Shown here one piece after another: positions 17,560 through 27,127 of a stretch of DNA of 64,000 nucleotides. This DNA comes from CAYMPW01 sp964558505 (lineage in GTDB: Archaea; Thermoplasmatota; Thermoplasmata; Methanomassiliicoccales; Methanomethylophilaceae). Made by a program: the position numbers and the translations under genes. The stretch lies in NCBI GenBank assembly GCA_964558505.1, contig CAZLEI010000002.1, positions 37,508-101,507 of the forward strand. Reading direction: 5' to 3'. Below the pieces are notes generated by a model. The model searched no databases, was not told the DNA's origin, and was given only the letters and a program-made list of their open reading frames with translations. The number at the start of each line of letters is the position of its first letter. Position 1 is the stretch's first letter.

Positions 17560-19239
17560 ATGTTGGATGTCATTGCCCATTCCCAGAGGGGCAGGGTGTG
17601 CGAGTACAAGAGGGGCGACGCCTCGGTCAGGACCCCTGCGGTCATCACCGCCTCCGATTCGGAGTCGGGAGTCATGTATGTGTCGTTGGGTCCAGACGGC
17701 AGGACATTCCATGCCATGGGCACGGCCGTGCGCCTCGATGAAGGGCTGCAGCCGACCGTGTCGTCGGGCGTGGCATCCGAGATCAGATGCGTCGACGGCA
17801 TATGCGTCGCGAGGTTCCCGATACCCGATGGGGCATCAGCTCCCGAGGATGCGGAGATGGTCGTCGTCCCGAACGGATACGAGCTCAGGAACGACGCGAG
17901 GAAACTGGTGGACAACCTGGTCAGGATGAGGGAGTTCGCAGGATTCGGCAGGATCCTCGTCGTCCTGGGACTCGCAGAGCCGTCCACTTTGGCACTTCTC
18001 ACTTACATGGGCGTCGACATCACCGACGACGCCCTCCCGGCGGCCATGGGCCTGTCCGGCATATCATCGATCCCGGAGGGCGAGATCGCCGTCGGGTCGG
18101 ACGTCTCCGAGGACAACAGGGCCGAGATGGCCCGCGAGATGTCCAAGGTCGCGGTGTTCACCGCGGCAGGGAGGCTCAGGGAGCTGGTGGACCAGAGGGC
18201 ACCGTCGTCCCCCAGGTCCGTCGCGGCCCTCAGGATCTTCGACGATGCCGGGTACGCGTTCCAGGAGGAGGCGTGCTCCACCGTCGGCGGCAGGTTCGCC
18301 TGCAACACGACCCAGGCGCTGAAGAGGCCGGACATACGCAGGTACCAGGACATGATCATGGAGAGGTACGTGAAACCGGAGCACAAGAAAGTGCTCGTCC
18401 TGCTCCCCTGCTCAGCCAAGAAGCCGTACCACACATCCAAGACCCACAAGGCGTTCGCATCGGCGATACACACGGCGAGCCATGACACCCTGGTCCACGA
18501 GGTCATCGTGACCTCGCCGCTCGGCGCGGTCCCCCGTGAGCTCGATGTCTTCTACCCCGCCAACTCCTATGACATCCCGGTCACCGGCCAGTGGAAATGC
18601 GAGGAGAAGGCCATGATCCGCAGGATGATCGGCCACATAATCGACCAGGGGTACGACAAGGTCATATCCCACCTCGGAGAGGACACCGAATTGGTGGAAG
18701 GCCTCGCCGAGATGACGGAGACCTGCGTCGGGGATTCAACGTCCCCCGCGTCCCTGGAGAACCTCGATGCCGCAGTGAGGGAGGCGACCAAGGGTATGGC
18801 GCCGGTGGATTACATGATCGAGCGCAGGGAGACCGTCCGTTCCATCCTCCGCTTCCAGTTCGGACCGGAGGTGGCGGATGCCGTGTTCTCCGACGGGTCG
18901 TATGCCATCGGCAAGTTCCCCTATTGGAAGATATTCAGGGACAAGGACACGCAGTTGGGGATGCTGACCCCCGAGAGGGGGATGGTGTCGCTCACAATAG
19001 ACGGCGCCAAGATCCTGCAGTCCATGGGGCGCTCCATAGTCCAGATGACGGATTTCGAGCTCAAGGGCAGCCTGTTCGCCGTCGGGGTCATCGATGCCGA
19101 TCCGTCTATACGCGAAGGCGACGAGGCGGTCATCGTATGCAACGGCGAGGTCCGCGGCGTGGGCGTCGCGATGATGTGCGGACGCGAGATGAAGGAGCTG
19201 AAACGCGGGGTCGCGGTCAAGGTCAGGCACAAGATCTGA
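17560..19239 (+). CDS. arcS: Archaeosine synthase (TGT-like protein with PUA domain)
   Basis: 559 residues. ArcS (TgtA2) converts preQ0 at position 15 of archaeal tRNA toward archaeosine. The N-terminal region is a diverged TGT-like domain. The diagnostic central motif is LLPCSAKKPYHTSKTHKAF, equivalent to the family's PCSxxKPYxxSxSH. A PUA RNA-binding domain closes the protein (GVIDADPSIREGDEAVIV, then GVGVAMM). The ATG 17560 fits the TATA spacing for a leaderless mRNA; an ATG at 17548 adds four residues. Longer open sequence upstream shows no protein features. No partner radical SAM (RaSEA) is in the window. Confidence 0.9.
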   Translation: MLDVIAHSQRGRVCEYKRGDASVRTPAVITASDSESGVMYVSLGPDGRTFHAMGTAVRLDEGLQPTVSSGVASEIRCVDGICVARFPIPDGASAPEDAEMVVVPNGYELRNDARKLVDNLVRMREFAGFGRILVVLGLAEPSTLALLTYMGVDITDDALPAAMGLSGISSIPEGEIAVGSDVSEDNRAEMAREMSKVAVFTAAGRLRELVDQRAPSSPRSVAALRIFDDAGYAFQEEACSTVGGRFACNTTQALKRPDIRRYQDMIMERYVKPEHKKVLVLLPCSAKKPYHTSKTHKAFASAIHTASHDTLVHEVIVTSPLGAVPRELDVFYPANSYDIPVTGQWKCEEKAMIRRMIGHIIDQGYDKVISHLGEDTELVEGLAEMTETCVGDSTSPASLENLDAAVREATKGMAPVDYMIERRETVRSILRFQFGPEVADAVFSDGSYAIGKFPYWKIFRDKDTQLGMLTPERGMVSLTIDGAKILQSMGRSIVQMTDFELKGSLFAVGVIDADPSIREGDEAVIVCNGEVRGVGVAMMCGREMKELKRGVAVKVRHKI

Positions 19240-19761
19240 CAGGGTACTTTCGGTCACCCCTCCTGATTCGGATTATATACCCTCCGACCAATAATGAATA
19301 TGAGGACGAGCGGAGTGCACCCCTGCATCGGTCGTCTTCTAACGAAGGGGCGGGACAATTCCCATCCATCCTATTTTAGTCCCTCCCCTTCGTAGTACTT
19401 TTTCCCTGTGCTGTCCGATCGCAGGATGTGTGCCTGCCTCGCCCGGACGTCGATCCCCGGTTTCCACAGGTTCGGAACCCATGATTCCCTTCGGGATGAT
19501 GACGGATATGGATATGCATGGGCGCGATCGATGGGAAGGAGTGCCTACCGAGATCCAGGTCGGGATGCGCTTGCATCTGCACCTCCGCGATCGGATCGTG
19601 CGATGATCGCATGGAATATGACGTGCGTAAAGGCCTCGAAGGTGCCGGACGAGATCGGGACATGATGTCGGGTCCACATATCTGAGCGTCTGCCGGTAAG
19701 CAACGGACGCATACATGGCGACAGGGCGTCCAAGTCGAAATATCAGATTTTGAGAATGGAT
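19240..19761. other. Gene-free interval between arcS and tRNA-Gly
   Basis: No coding frame here looks real on either strand. The only structure that I find is a TATA-like TTATATAC at 19271-19278 and a long hairpin at 19343-19392, given as a separate entry. The remaining 350 nt show nothing recognisable. Confidence 0.5.
19343..19403 (+). terminator. Long hairpin plus T tract; terminator or 3' end of a small RNA
   Basis: CGAAGGGGCGGGA at 19343-19355 pairs with TCCCTCCCCTTCG at 19380-19392 (12 of 13 pairs, 24-nt loop), followed by five T at 19399-19403. It lies about 100 nt after the arcS stop and about 70 nt after a TATA-like box, so it could end arcS mRNA or a separate short transcript. Confidence 0.5.
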
Positions 19762-19837
19762 ATGGTGCAGACGCCGGGATTCGAACCCGGGCAACAAGCT
19801 TGGAAGGCTTGAATCCTAACCAGCTAGATCACATCTG
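19762..19837 (-). tRNA. tRNA-Gly, anticodon TCC, with encoded CCA
   Basis: On the minus strand a full cloverleaf folds: acceptor GCAGATG with CGTCTGC, D-arm with AGCTGGTTAGGA, anticodon stem CAAGC/GCTTG around loop CTTCCAA (anticodon TCC, decoding GGA), and T-arm CCGGG-TTCGAAT-CCCGG. Discriminator A and CCA are encoded. No intron. The promoter TATA lies 26 nt upstream. Confidence 0.95.
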
Positions 19838-19862
19838 CGTTGTGTCTCGGTAAACTTGAGGA

Positions 19863-19870
19863 AATATATA
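19863..19870 (-). promoter_or_regulatory. TATA box of tRNA-Gly
   Basis: TATATATT on the minus strand, 26-33 nt before the tRNA 5' end. Confidence 0.6.
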
Positions 19871-19918
19871 ACTATGATGTATGCCCCGCCCCCCGGCAGG
19901 GGATGAAAACGTCCATGT

Positions 19919-19942
19919 GGCTCCCGCGCGGGCTCCCGCGCG
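19919..19942. repeat. Tandem 12-bp duplication
   Basis: GGCTCCCGCGCG occurs twice back to back, 37 nt before the TPR gene. It may affect the promoter or leader of that gene, but nothing more can be said. Confidence 0.6.
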
Positions 19943-19978
19943 CTACCTTTTATCTACATAGGAGGTATACGTGGTGGC

Positions 19979-22900
19979 ATGGACACGGTCCTGCCAGTAT
20001 TCCGCAATGAGTTCGACATCCACCTTTGGAAGAAACTCGATGAAGCGGAAGCTGGGACCAAGAGGCTGCTCTCGAAGCCCGTGACGGTGCAATCCGTCGT
20101 GGACGAGATCCTGGAGCACCCCGGGGCCATTCATTCTTCGGTCCTTGTGAGGACCATCAGGCTCGCACAGTCCAAGGACATGCCCTACTACAGATTGGGG
20201 ATCCCGAAGCTGGTCAACCGCCGCAGCATAAACGATTACGCCCCGGCCATCGCGGCCGCGGATGTCTTCCTGAGCATCGACGATGTCGAGTCTGCTAAAT
20301 CCATGATCGAATGCATCCCGGACTGCAAGGACCTCCGTGCGTACAACACCATGGTCGGACGCATACTGCTGAAGGAGGGCGACAACACAGGTGCCAAGGC
20401 GGCCCTGATGTGTGCGTTCCGTGCCGATCCAGGTTACATGGAGGTCTACACGCCCCTTCATCAGGCGGACCCCAATGGCGGCTGGATGTACCGCAGGAAC
20501 ATCGAGCTCGTCCGCCGCGGCGAGGTACCGCTCCCCTACGGAGGGAATCTCCAGGAGACCTATGCCGAGAAGCTGTACGGGATATACTGGAACTGGTACA
20601 ACGGCAACAGGGACAACGTGCCGAAGGCGCTGATGGGATCGAAGGAGTACGCCCAGAAGAATCCGGAGTACATCATCGCGGCTGGCAGGATGGCCGCCGA
20701 GGACGAGGACTGGGATTCCGCCATACCGTTCTACAAGGACACCCTGAAGCTCATACCATCCTACGGGTACGTCATATCGGAGGCCGCCGAGGTCTACCGC
20801 AGATCTGGCGACCCGCTCATGGCGGTGTCGCTCATCGAGGCCGCCGCCTGCCCCATGCAGAGGGAGGAGGCCCTCGAATGCCTCATGCGCTCGTTCTCGG
20901 ACATGGGCGACCGCGGCCGCGAACGCGACACCGTACGCAAGTTGCTGGAGCTGGAGACCGTGGGCGCGCCGCTCTACTACGCATGCATCGACATATGCAT
21001 CGCCGACCAGCTTTACGACGAGGCCCGCTATGCCGTCAAGGCCCTGGTCGCCACTTATCCGTCGGATGCGGAGGCCCACAAGCGCGATGCCGAGATCGAC
21101 ATGCGCACCAACCATCCCGCCGACGCCCAGAAGGCCGCGTCCGAGGCCATACGCCTGGACCCCAAGGATGCGGATGCCAGGTTCATACGCGGACGCGCCC
21201 ATTTCGCCCAGGGCCACAACGACCCTGCGATAAAGGACCTCTCGACCGCATACAAGCTCGACCCCGGGCACGTGGAGGCGCTTCGCGTCCTGAAAGAGGT
21301 CTACAAGGGCCTCAGGGATTTCTCCAACACGATCGACACTTGCGACAAGATCGTCACCATAGACCCGAGGGATGCCGCGACGATGATCGACATGGGGGTC
21401 GCGATGGACTCCCTGGGGGAGCCAGGATCCATGGACGTCTACCGGAAGGCGCTGTCCACCGACCGCTCGCCGCAGACCTTCGTCAACGTGATCTCGATGC
21501 TGGCAGGTTCCGGCAGGTACGAGGACACGCTTGCCCTGTGCGACGAGTACAGGGCACATCAGAAGTACGCCCTGGTCAACAGGATCGCGGGCAATGCGCA
21601 CTATGCGCTCGGAAGGTACGACGAGGCATCCCGTTCCTATGGACTGTCCCTCACCCAGGCAAACGATCCGAAGGTCTGGAACTCCAAGGGGATGGCGGAC
21701 GAGAAGCGCGGCGACCTCAATGCCGCGTGGTCCGCGTTCACCAAGGCGGCCGCCATGGACCCGAACGATCCCGAATACCGTCTGTCATTGGCCTCTGTGA
21801 AAGAGAGGAAGAATGACATGAAAGGCGCGATCGCGCATCTCGACGCGGCGATCGACCTCGACCCGAGGTGCGGGTACGCATGGAACCGCAAGGGGCACAT
21901 ATTCCAGGGCATGGGGGACAACGAGAAGGCGCTGGACTCGTTCACGAGGGCATGCGACCTGAATCCAAGGGACCGCGACTCTCTCGCCGGGAGGCTGGAC
22001 GTCTGCCTGTCGATGGGGGACAATGCCAAGATAATCGAAGCATGCGATTCCATGCTCGACAAGTACCCGGATGACACCAAGAGCATAATCGCGGAGTTCC
22101 ACGCGTACACGGCGATGGGCAGGAGCGATGAGGCCAGGGAGTACATCGACAATGTTTACTATTCGAATTCAAGATCGGTCCCGGCCCTCATGGCCAGGAA
22201 GCAGATCATGTGGGAGCTCGGAGAGGTCAATGCCGAGATAGAGGCCTGCAGGAGGATCCTCCAGTTCAAAGAGGATCAGGACGTCCGTGCCGACCTTGAC
22301 GCTGCCATGGCCCGTGCGGGGCTGTCACTCCAAGGATCCAGGTCCGCCGGCAGCGACCAGTGCCAGAACGCAGGGTACAAGCGGGCGATGACCGGAGCCA
22401 TCTCGGACACGTCGGAGCTGCGTTCGATCGCAGAGCAGCTGTGCTCTGAGAAAGAGTACGTCGCGGCCGTGCAGATAGGCGCACTGATAGTCGCCAAGGC
22501 CCCCGCGTCCATAAAGAGCTACGTGTCCAAGATGGAGATCCACCTCATGGCCCAGGACAGGGTGGGTGCGATGGCCACCTTGGACGATGCGCTCAGCAAG
22601 TTCCCCAGGAACGGGACGCTCCTGGAGCTGCAGGGGGACCTCCACTCGTCCAACGGCGATCACGCGAAGGCATTGAGCTCGTACGAGGCGTCCATCGTGT
22701 CCGGGCGCGAGATCTCATCGATATACATCAAACGCGGCAGGGAGCAGGAGCATCTGGGACAGATGGAGGCGGCCGCCAACAGCTATTCCCTGGCATCCAT
22801 ACGCGACCCCAAGGACCCGGCAATCCACCTCCGTCTGGCGGAGCTCTACGAGTCGCTCGGCAGGGACCCGGCCGCGGAGCGCAGCTACGATTCCGCGATA

Positions 22901-23674
22901 TCGCTCTCCCCCAACGACGCCAAGGTCTTGCTGGCCAAGGCCAAGTACTGTGACAGGAGGAAGGACACCCGCAGCCTGCTGTTCCTGTATGAGAAGATGC
23001 TCATGAGCGATTCAACTCCCGGGCAGAGGTCCGAGTTCTCGGCGATACTCAGGCGCACGGGCCTGACCGCAGAAGCGAAGGTGATAGAATCGCTGGATCC
23101 CGGGCAAGTGGGCACAGGCCCCAAAGGGCTGCCGCAGCCGCCCGCCATGTTCAGGAAACCGGTGGTCACCGGTTCCGCGATCAGGAGGACCGCCGAGCGC
23201 GTGCTCAAGCATGCGTACAATACGGGAATGGCGCTGAACGACCCCGGCCTCGGTTCCGGGCTGGACATACCCGATGCGATGATGGAGAAGGTCATGGAGT
23301 ACCTGTCGGACATCGAGGAGTACGGCGACATCGTCCCGTTCACGCCCGCTTACGAGAGGCTCGAGGTCCTGTCGCGCGACGCGATACTCAACGCCCGCAT
23401 CACCGACATCGACAACAACACGGTCCTCTCCATACCCTGCGCCTACATGGCGTCGGGCGCGGAGGACGCGGACGAGGCGAAGACGGTCATAGCGTACACG
23501 CACAGGGCGTTGACCTGCATCGTGGACGAATCCAAGATGTCCGCCAAGGACGAGACGATGGCCAAAGAGGTCGCGGCCGCAGGCGGCATGACCATGTATC
23601 AGATCATCAACTCGTACAAGGTGGGGCCGTATGAGGCCAAGGCGATAAAGGAACTGTCCCTGAAGCCTCAGTAA
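19979..23674 (+). CDS. Very large TPR-repeat protein
   Basis: 1231 residues, the longest gene in the window. After an N-terminal helical part, tetratricopeptide repeats run from about residue 210 to 1000, for example AIRLDPKDADARFIRGRAHF, AAMDPNDPEYRLSLASVKE and DLDPRCGYAWNRKGHIFQG with the usual W/L-G-Y-A-P spacing. The last 180 residues are a different, helical domain (residues about 1050-1231) without a family that I recognise. No signal peptide or membrane segment is seen, so it is probably a cytoplasmic scaffold. A GGAGGT site lies 10 nt before the ATG. Its 3' end overlaps truD by 7 nt. Binding partners are unknown. Confidence 0.85.
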   Translation: MDTVLPVFRNEFDIHLWKKLDEAEAGTKRLLSKPVTVQSVVDEILEHPGAIHSSVLVRTIRLAQSKDMPYYRLGIPKLVNRRSINDYAPAIAAADVFLSIDDVESAKSMIECIPDCKDLRAYNTMVGRILLKEGDNTGAKAALMCAFRADPGYMEVYTPLHQADPNGGWMYRRNIELVRRGEVPLPYGGNLQETYAEKLYGIYWNWYNGNRDNVPKALMGSKEYAQKNPEYIIAAGRMAAEDEDWDSAIPFYKDTLKLIPSYGYVISEAAEVYRRSGDPLMAVSLIEAAACPMQREEALECLMRSFSDMGDRGRERDTVRKLLELETVGAPLYYACIDICIADQLYDEARYAVKALVATYPSDAEAHKRDAEIDMRTNHPADAQKAASEAIRLDPKDADARFIRGRAHFAQGHNDPAIKDLSTAYKLDPGHVEALRVLKEVYKGLRDFSNTIDTCDKIVTIDPRDAATMIDMGVAMDSLGEPGSMDVYRKALSTDRSPQTFVNVISMLAGSGRYEDTLALCDEYRAHQKYALVNRIAGNAHYALGRYDEASRSYGLSLTQANDPKVWNSKGMADEKRGDLNAAWSAFTKAAAMDPNDPEYRLSLASVKERKNDMKGAIAHLDAAIDLDPRCGYAWNRKGHIFQGMGDNEKALDSFTRACDLNPRDRDSLAGRLDVCLSMGDNAKIIEACDSMLDKYPDDTKSIIAEFHAYTAMGRSDEAREYIDNVYYSNSRSVPALMARKQIMWELGEVNAEIEACRRILQFKEDQDVRADLDAAMARAGLSLQGSRSAGSDQCQNAGYKRAMTGAISDTSELRSIAEQLCSEKEYVAAVQIGALIVAKAPASIKSYVSKMEIHLMAQDRVGAMATLDDALSKFPRNGTLLELQGDLHSSNGDHAKALSSYEASIVSGREISSIYIKRGREQEHLGQMEAAANSYSLASIRDPKDPAIHLRLAELYESLGRDPAAERSYDSAISLSPNDAKVLLAKAKYCDRRKDTRSLLFLYEKMLMSDSTPGQRSEFSAILRRTGLTAEAKVIESLDPGQVGTGPKGLPQPPAMFRKPVVTGSAIRRTAERVLKHAYNTGMALNDPGLGSGLDIPDAMMEKVMEYLSDIEEYGDIVPFTPAYERLEVLSRDAILNARITDIDNNTVLSIPCAYMASGAEDADEAKTVIAYTHRALTCIVDESKMSAKDETMAKEVAAAGGMTMYQIINSYKVGPYEAKAIKELSLKPQ

Positions 23675-24972
23675 CGGAACATCTCGGCCTTCATGAACTC
23701 CCTCATGAGGCAGGTGGCGTAGTTCCCTTTGGTGAGCGAGAAGCTGACATCGTACCCGCCGTCGGCCATGGAGTACTTCAGGTCCTGCACCGGGCACACG
23801 ATCTCCCTCTTGCTCCCTTTGGAGCTGCAGCGGTCGAGTCCCGGGACGATGAAATCCTCTTTCTTCAGGCCTTCTTTTTCCACGACCGCCCTCTCGATCT
23901 CGCCCATCTCCCCTCCGGCGAACTCTGAATCGCTGCCGAACAGGGTGACGGCCACGAAGGACCTCTTCATGCGCACTTGTCTCTCGACGAGGTCGAGGTT
24001 CTTGCGGGTGGCGGTGACCGGACGGTCGTGATCGGGGGTGCCGGAAGCATCCACGGGGATGACGACATCGCCGTCGACCGGCATGTTGAGCGGTATGCCG
24101 CGTGCCATCCTCTCGCTGAGCATCAGGTTGAACAGGTAGGACTGGTAGGCGTGGACGAACATCATCTGCAGGTTCCTGGGCATGCATTCTATTGCCCCGC
24201 GGTAATCGTCGGGGCGGGAGATCAGGTGCTCCACCATGATCTTCTCGAAGGACATGTTCTTGGGCATCTCCTGCACCAGGCCGCTGTAGTCCTCTGCGCC
24301 CGCGAGCTTCGCCCTCGCCTCGCTTATCTCGTCCCCTTCCAGGTCCGAAGGGGCGGATATGTACGCCTTGACGGCGCCTTCCAGGTCGCCGCGGACTATC
24401 TTCTCGCCCACGATGTGGGTGATCGGACGGACGACGCCGAATCTCTGCACGCCGAAATAATTCGGGAATCCGCCGACGGCGCCCACGTCCGATATGACGG
24501 AGTCGAGGGTGGATCCGATAGATCCGACGTCCATGTCGCATTCCTTCACGCGTATGGAGAATGAATTGCCGATCAGGTCGCCGATCCTGACTCCCCTCTT
24601 GGCACGGTAGGCGTTCTCTATGGACACGTCCTTGAGGTCGATCCTCTCCAGGTCCTGCACGGGGCATTCGAAGGACATGAGCTGCGTCGTGACGGCGCGC
24701 TTGTCCTTGGTCCCTGCGAATCCTATGCGCTCCCTGGAGCATCCAAGCTCCCTGGACATGAGCCTGACGAGGCGGTTCGTCTCCCAGTTCCTGCTGGTGA
24801 CGTCCGCGACGGCGAATTTGCCGTTCTCGGCCTCTGGCGGCCGCTCCGATATCTCCCCGACGATGAAATCCTCGGGTTCCGCCTTCAGGCGTCCCCCGGT
24901 GCCCTCGGCCGTGCTGAGGTAATATAGCATCCCGACATCCGCTTCCGCGGTGTCGCATCTGCGGTATTGCAT
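23668..24972 (-). CDS. truD: tRNA pseudouridine synthase TruD
   Basis: 434 residues, the length of archaeal TruD/Pus7. The catalytic aspartate is in GFAGTKDKRAVTTQ; GGFPNYFGVQRFG and FVHAYQSYLFNLMLS are further signatures. It modifies U13 of tRNA in E. coli, and archaeal enzymes act on similar positions. The ATG at 24972 is 2 nt after the rpoL stop, so the two genes are co-transcribed. A much longer frame upstream lacks homology and would overlap rpoL. Confidence 0.94.
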   Translation of the reverse strand: MQYRRCDTAEADVGMLYYLSTAEGTGGRLKAEPEDFIVGEISERPPEAENGKFAVADVTSRNWETNRLVRLMSRELGCSRERIGFAGTKDKRAVTTQLMSFECPVQDLERIDLKDVSIENAYRAKRGVRIGDLIGNSFSIRVKECDMDVGSIGSTLDSVISDVGAVGGFPNYFGVQRFGVVRPITHIVGEKIVRGDLEGAVKAYISAPSDLEGDEISEARAKLAGAEDYSGLVQEMPKNMSFEKIMVEHLISRPDDYRGAIECMPRNLQMMFVHAYQSYLFNLMLSERMARGIPLNMPVDGDVVIPVDASGTPDHDRPVTATRKNLDLVERQVRMKRSFVAVTLFGSDSEFAGGEMGEIERAVVEKEGLKKEDFIVPGLDRCSSKGSKREIVCPVQDLKYSMADGGYDVSFSLTKGNYATCLMREFMKAEMFRY

Positions 24973-24974
24973 GG

Positions 24975-25229
24975 TCACTCTTTGAGTGTGCCGTAGTATT
25001 CGGAGACCGTCTTGGATGCGCTCTTCAGAGCGTCGAGGGGGCTGCCCTTCTTGACTTCGATGAAAACGCCCTTGTCGCAGAGCTCGGGGTGTTTGTCGAT
25101 CAACCTGACGACCTCGACGTCCTTGTTGTCCCTGAGCACCTTCATGATGGGTGCGATGAGGGTCATGTCCGCGTCTTTGAAGCGCACGGTGACTGTCTTG
25201 TCCGTCTGTTCGACAATGTAAGGCTGCAT
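24975..25229 (-). CDS. rpoL: DNA-directed RNA polymerase subunit L (Rpo11)
   Basis: 84 residues, the usual size of Rpo11. It forms the alpha-like heterodimer with Rpo3. Recognisable features are the N-terminal strand VEQTDKTVTVRFKDADMTL, the helix PIMKVLRDNKDVEVV, IDKHPELCDKGVFIEVK and the C-terminal helix DALKSASKTVSEYYG. It is first in a two-gene operon with truD. Confidence 0.9.
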   Translation of the reverse strand: MQPYIVEQTDKTVTVRFKDADMTLIAPIMKVLRDNKDVEVVRLIDKHPELCDKGVFIEVKKGSPLDALKSASKTVSEYYGTLKE

Positions 25230-25297
25230 AGGGCATCATCGATGAATCGTTCTTAAAGCTTTTGCGCTTAAAGACGCGCGGAAGGAGCATGCGGCCG

Positions 25298-27085
25298 TCA
25301 TTCGCACCCGCAGTCGTCGCCGGATTCCTCGCCTTCGCTCTCCGGGCCCTGCATCTCGTACATCTCGACGACCTCGCGGACGGTGGTGCACTGCTCGGCG
25401 TCCTTGTCGTCGCGGACGCGGCCGGTGAACCTCGGGAACCTGATCCCCAGGCCGGCGCCTTCTTTCACGGAGTCCATGGCCGCGGTGTGCGTCGGGCTGA
25501 CGCTGATCTCCGCGCCGACTACCTCCAGGACAACGGACGGGTCGAACCACACATCGGGCGTCATCCTGGCATCCACATTCGATGGGCAAGAGCCAGACTT
25601 GTATCTGTCCAGCATATCGGGCAGGCCGTCCAGGAATGCATCGTCGAAGCCTGTGCCCAGTTTGCAGACTGTGCAGAACCTCCCGGTCTCGTTGTCGAAG
25701 ACGGCCATCAGCAGCGCCCCGTATCTTCCGGCGCGCTTGCCCATGCCGTAGAACGCCCCGACTACGGCTAGGTCGAAGGAGTCCGTGAGCGTCGCGTGGT
25801 AGTCCTTCTTGTACTTGATCCAGAGGAATCCTCTGGATCCGGCACGGTACACCGAGGCCTCGCCGGTGGATTTGGCCATTATCCCCTCGCACCCGGCCTC
25901 GATGGCCTCGGAGAAGAACTCCTCGCCCTCCTCGGAGGAGCCGATGAGCCTCATCGTGGTCATCTGCACCTGATCGGAGATGTCGAAGGATTCCGACAGG
26001 GTCCTGCGCCTCTCTGGGTACGGGCGGCCGGTCAGGTCCTCCCCGTCCAGGTACAGGCAGTCGAACATGAATATCCTCACGGGCACGTCCCTGACGGCAT
26101 CGTCCATCCCGTGCTTGCGCCTGCGGTGGGTCACGGTCTGGAACGGGAGCATGTGCCCGGTCGTGCCGTCGACGGCGACGCATTCGCCCTCGATCACGGC
26201 CTCCCTGCCCTTCAGATGCGACCTCAGCGCCTCCACGATGTCGGGGAAGTTCCCGGTAAGGTCCTCCAGCCTGCGGGAGTACAGCCTGCCGCCGTCCTTC
26301 CCGATATGCGCCTGGACCCTGATCCCGTCGTACTTGTACTCCATGGCGCAGGACCCGCCCATCTTGACCACGACCTCCGCGATGGAGGGCAGGCGTTCGG
26401 CGAGCATGACCTTCACGGGGTTGTCCAGGGACAGGCGCATGGCGCGGATGGCCTCCATCCCGCCGGATGCGATGGTCTCGGCCACGAGGCCGAGGTCGCA
26501 GGTTATGTTGTACGCCCTTTCGATGTCCGGACGGGATTCCTTGTCCGCGAACGCCACGGCCAAGGCGTCGAGTATGGTCATGGACGCCGCTCCGACCCTC
26601 ATCCTCCCGGTGACTATCCTGCACAGGTACCTGGCCTCCACAGGGCCGGAGTCGTGGAGCATGTTGGAGAGGAGCTTCATCTTCCTGTCCTGGGAGTCGC
26701 GGCCGTCCGACAGCTCTATGCTGCCGAGGCCGGACACCACGCGGTCGAGGGTGAGCGGTTCGGAGAACAGCGTCATCTGCCTCTTGCCGCCGATGAGCAT
26801 CTCGGCGACCGTGCCCGGGTCGCCGGTCTCCACCCACAGCTTCTCCACTTCCGCCTCCGGACGTCCGGCGGTGAAGGATATCGCCTTGAGGACCAGTTTG
26901 TCCGCCATGCCGAGCTCCAGGGGGCAGAAATCAGGATGCAGTTTGCCCTGGCACATGTAGACGATGTTCCTCAGGTCCGCGGGCTTCACATCGGAGAAGA
27001 ACCCTGCCATGATGTCCGCCATCTCGAGACGGCTGCTGGTGGATTCCAGGCGGTCGAAGATCCCCGCGAGCTCTGAATACAGCAT
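25298..27085 (-). CDS. lig: ATP-dependent DNA ligase
   Basis: 595 residues, typical for archaeal replicative ligases. The N-terminal DNA-binding domain (about 1-220) is followed by the adenylation domain, whose nucleophile is K251 in EYKYDGIRVQAH, and the OB-fold domain with motif V (GFLWIKYKKDY). It seals nicks, including Okazaki fragment joints. At the C-terminus an acidic and Cys-containing tail (ESGDDCGCE) extends beyond the OB-fold, which is uncommon. A helicase gene lies directly upstream on the same strand (42-nt gap), so the two may form a repair operon. Confidence 0.96.
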   Translation of the reverse strand: MLYSELAGIFDRLESTSSRLEMADIMAGFFSDVKPADLRNIVYMCQGKLHPDFCPLELGMADKLVLKAISFTAGRPEAEVEKLWVETGDPGTVAEMLIGGKRQMTLFSEPLTLDRVVSGLGSIELSDGRDSQDRKMKLLSNMLHDSGPVEARYLCRIVTGRMRVGAASMTILDALAVAFADKESRPDIERAYNITCDLGLVAETIASGGMEAIRAMRLSLDNPVKVMLAERLPSIAEVVVKMGGSCAMEYKYDGIRVQAHIGKDGGRLYSRRLEDLTGNFPDIVEALRSHLKGREAVIEGECVAVDGTTGHMLPFQTVTHRRRKHGMDDAVRDVPVRIFMFDCLYLDGEDLTGRPYPERRRTLSESFDISDQVQMTTMRLIGSSEEGEEFFSEAIEAGCEGIMAKSTGEASVYRAGSRGFLWIKYKKDYHATLTDSFDLAVVGAFYGMGKRAGRYGALLMAVFDNETGRFCTVCKLGTGFDDAFLDGLPDMLDRYKSGSCPSNVDARMTPDVWFDPSVVLEVVGAEISVSPTHTAAMDSVKEGAGLGIRFPRFTGRVRDDKDAEQCTTVREVVEMYEMQGPESEGEESGDDCGCE

Positions 27086-27127
27086 GCCGAGGCCATCATG
27101 GACGGCGGATATAACGTTTCACCTGCA

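Noticed and set aside
19943..21601. Minus-strand 552-codon open frame opposite the TPR gene
   Set aside because: Antisense shadow of TPR codons without domain signals; the TPR repeats on the plus strand are unmistakable.
23012..24958. Minus-strand 648-codon open frame across the TPR 3' end and truD
   Set aside because: Arg/Gly-rich shadow in the wrong frame of truD and antisense to the TPR gene; high GC leaves such frames open by chance.
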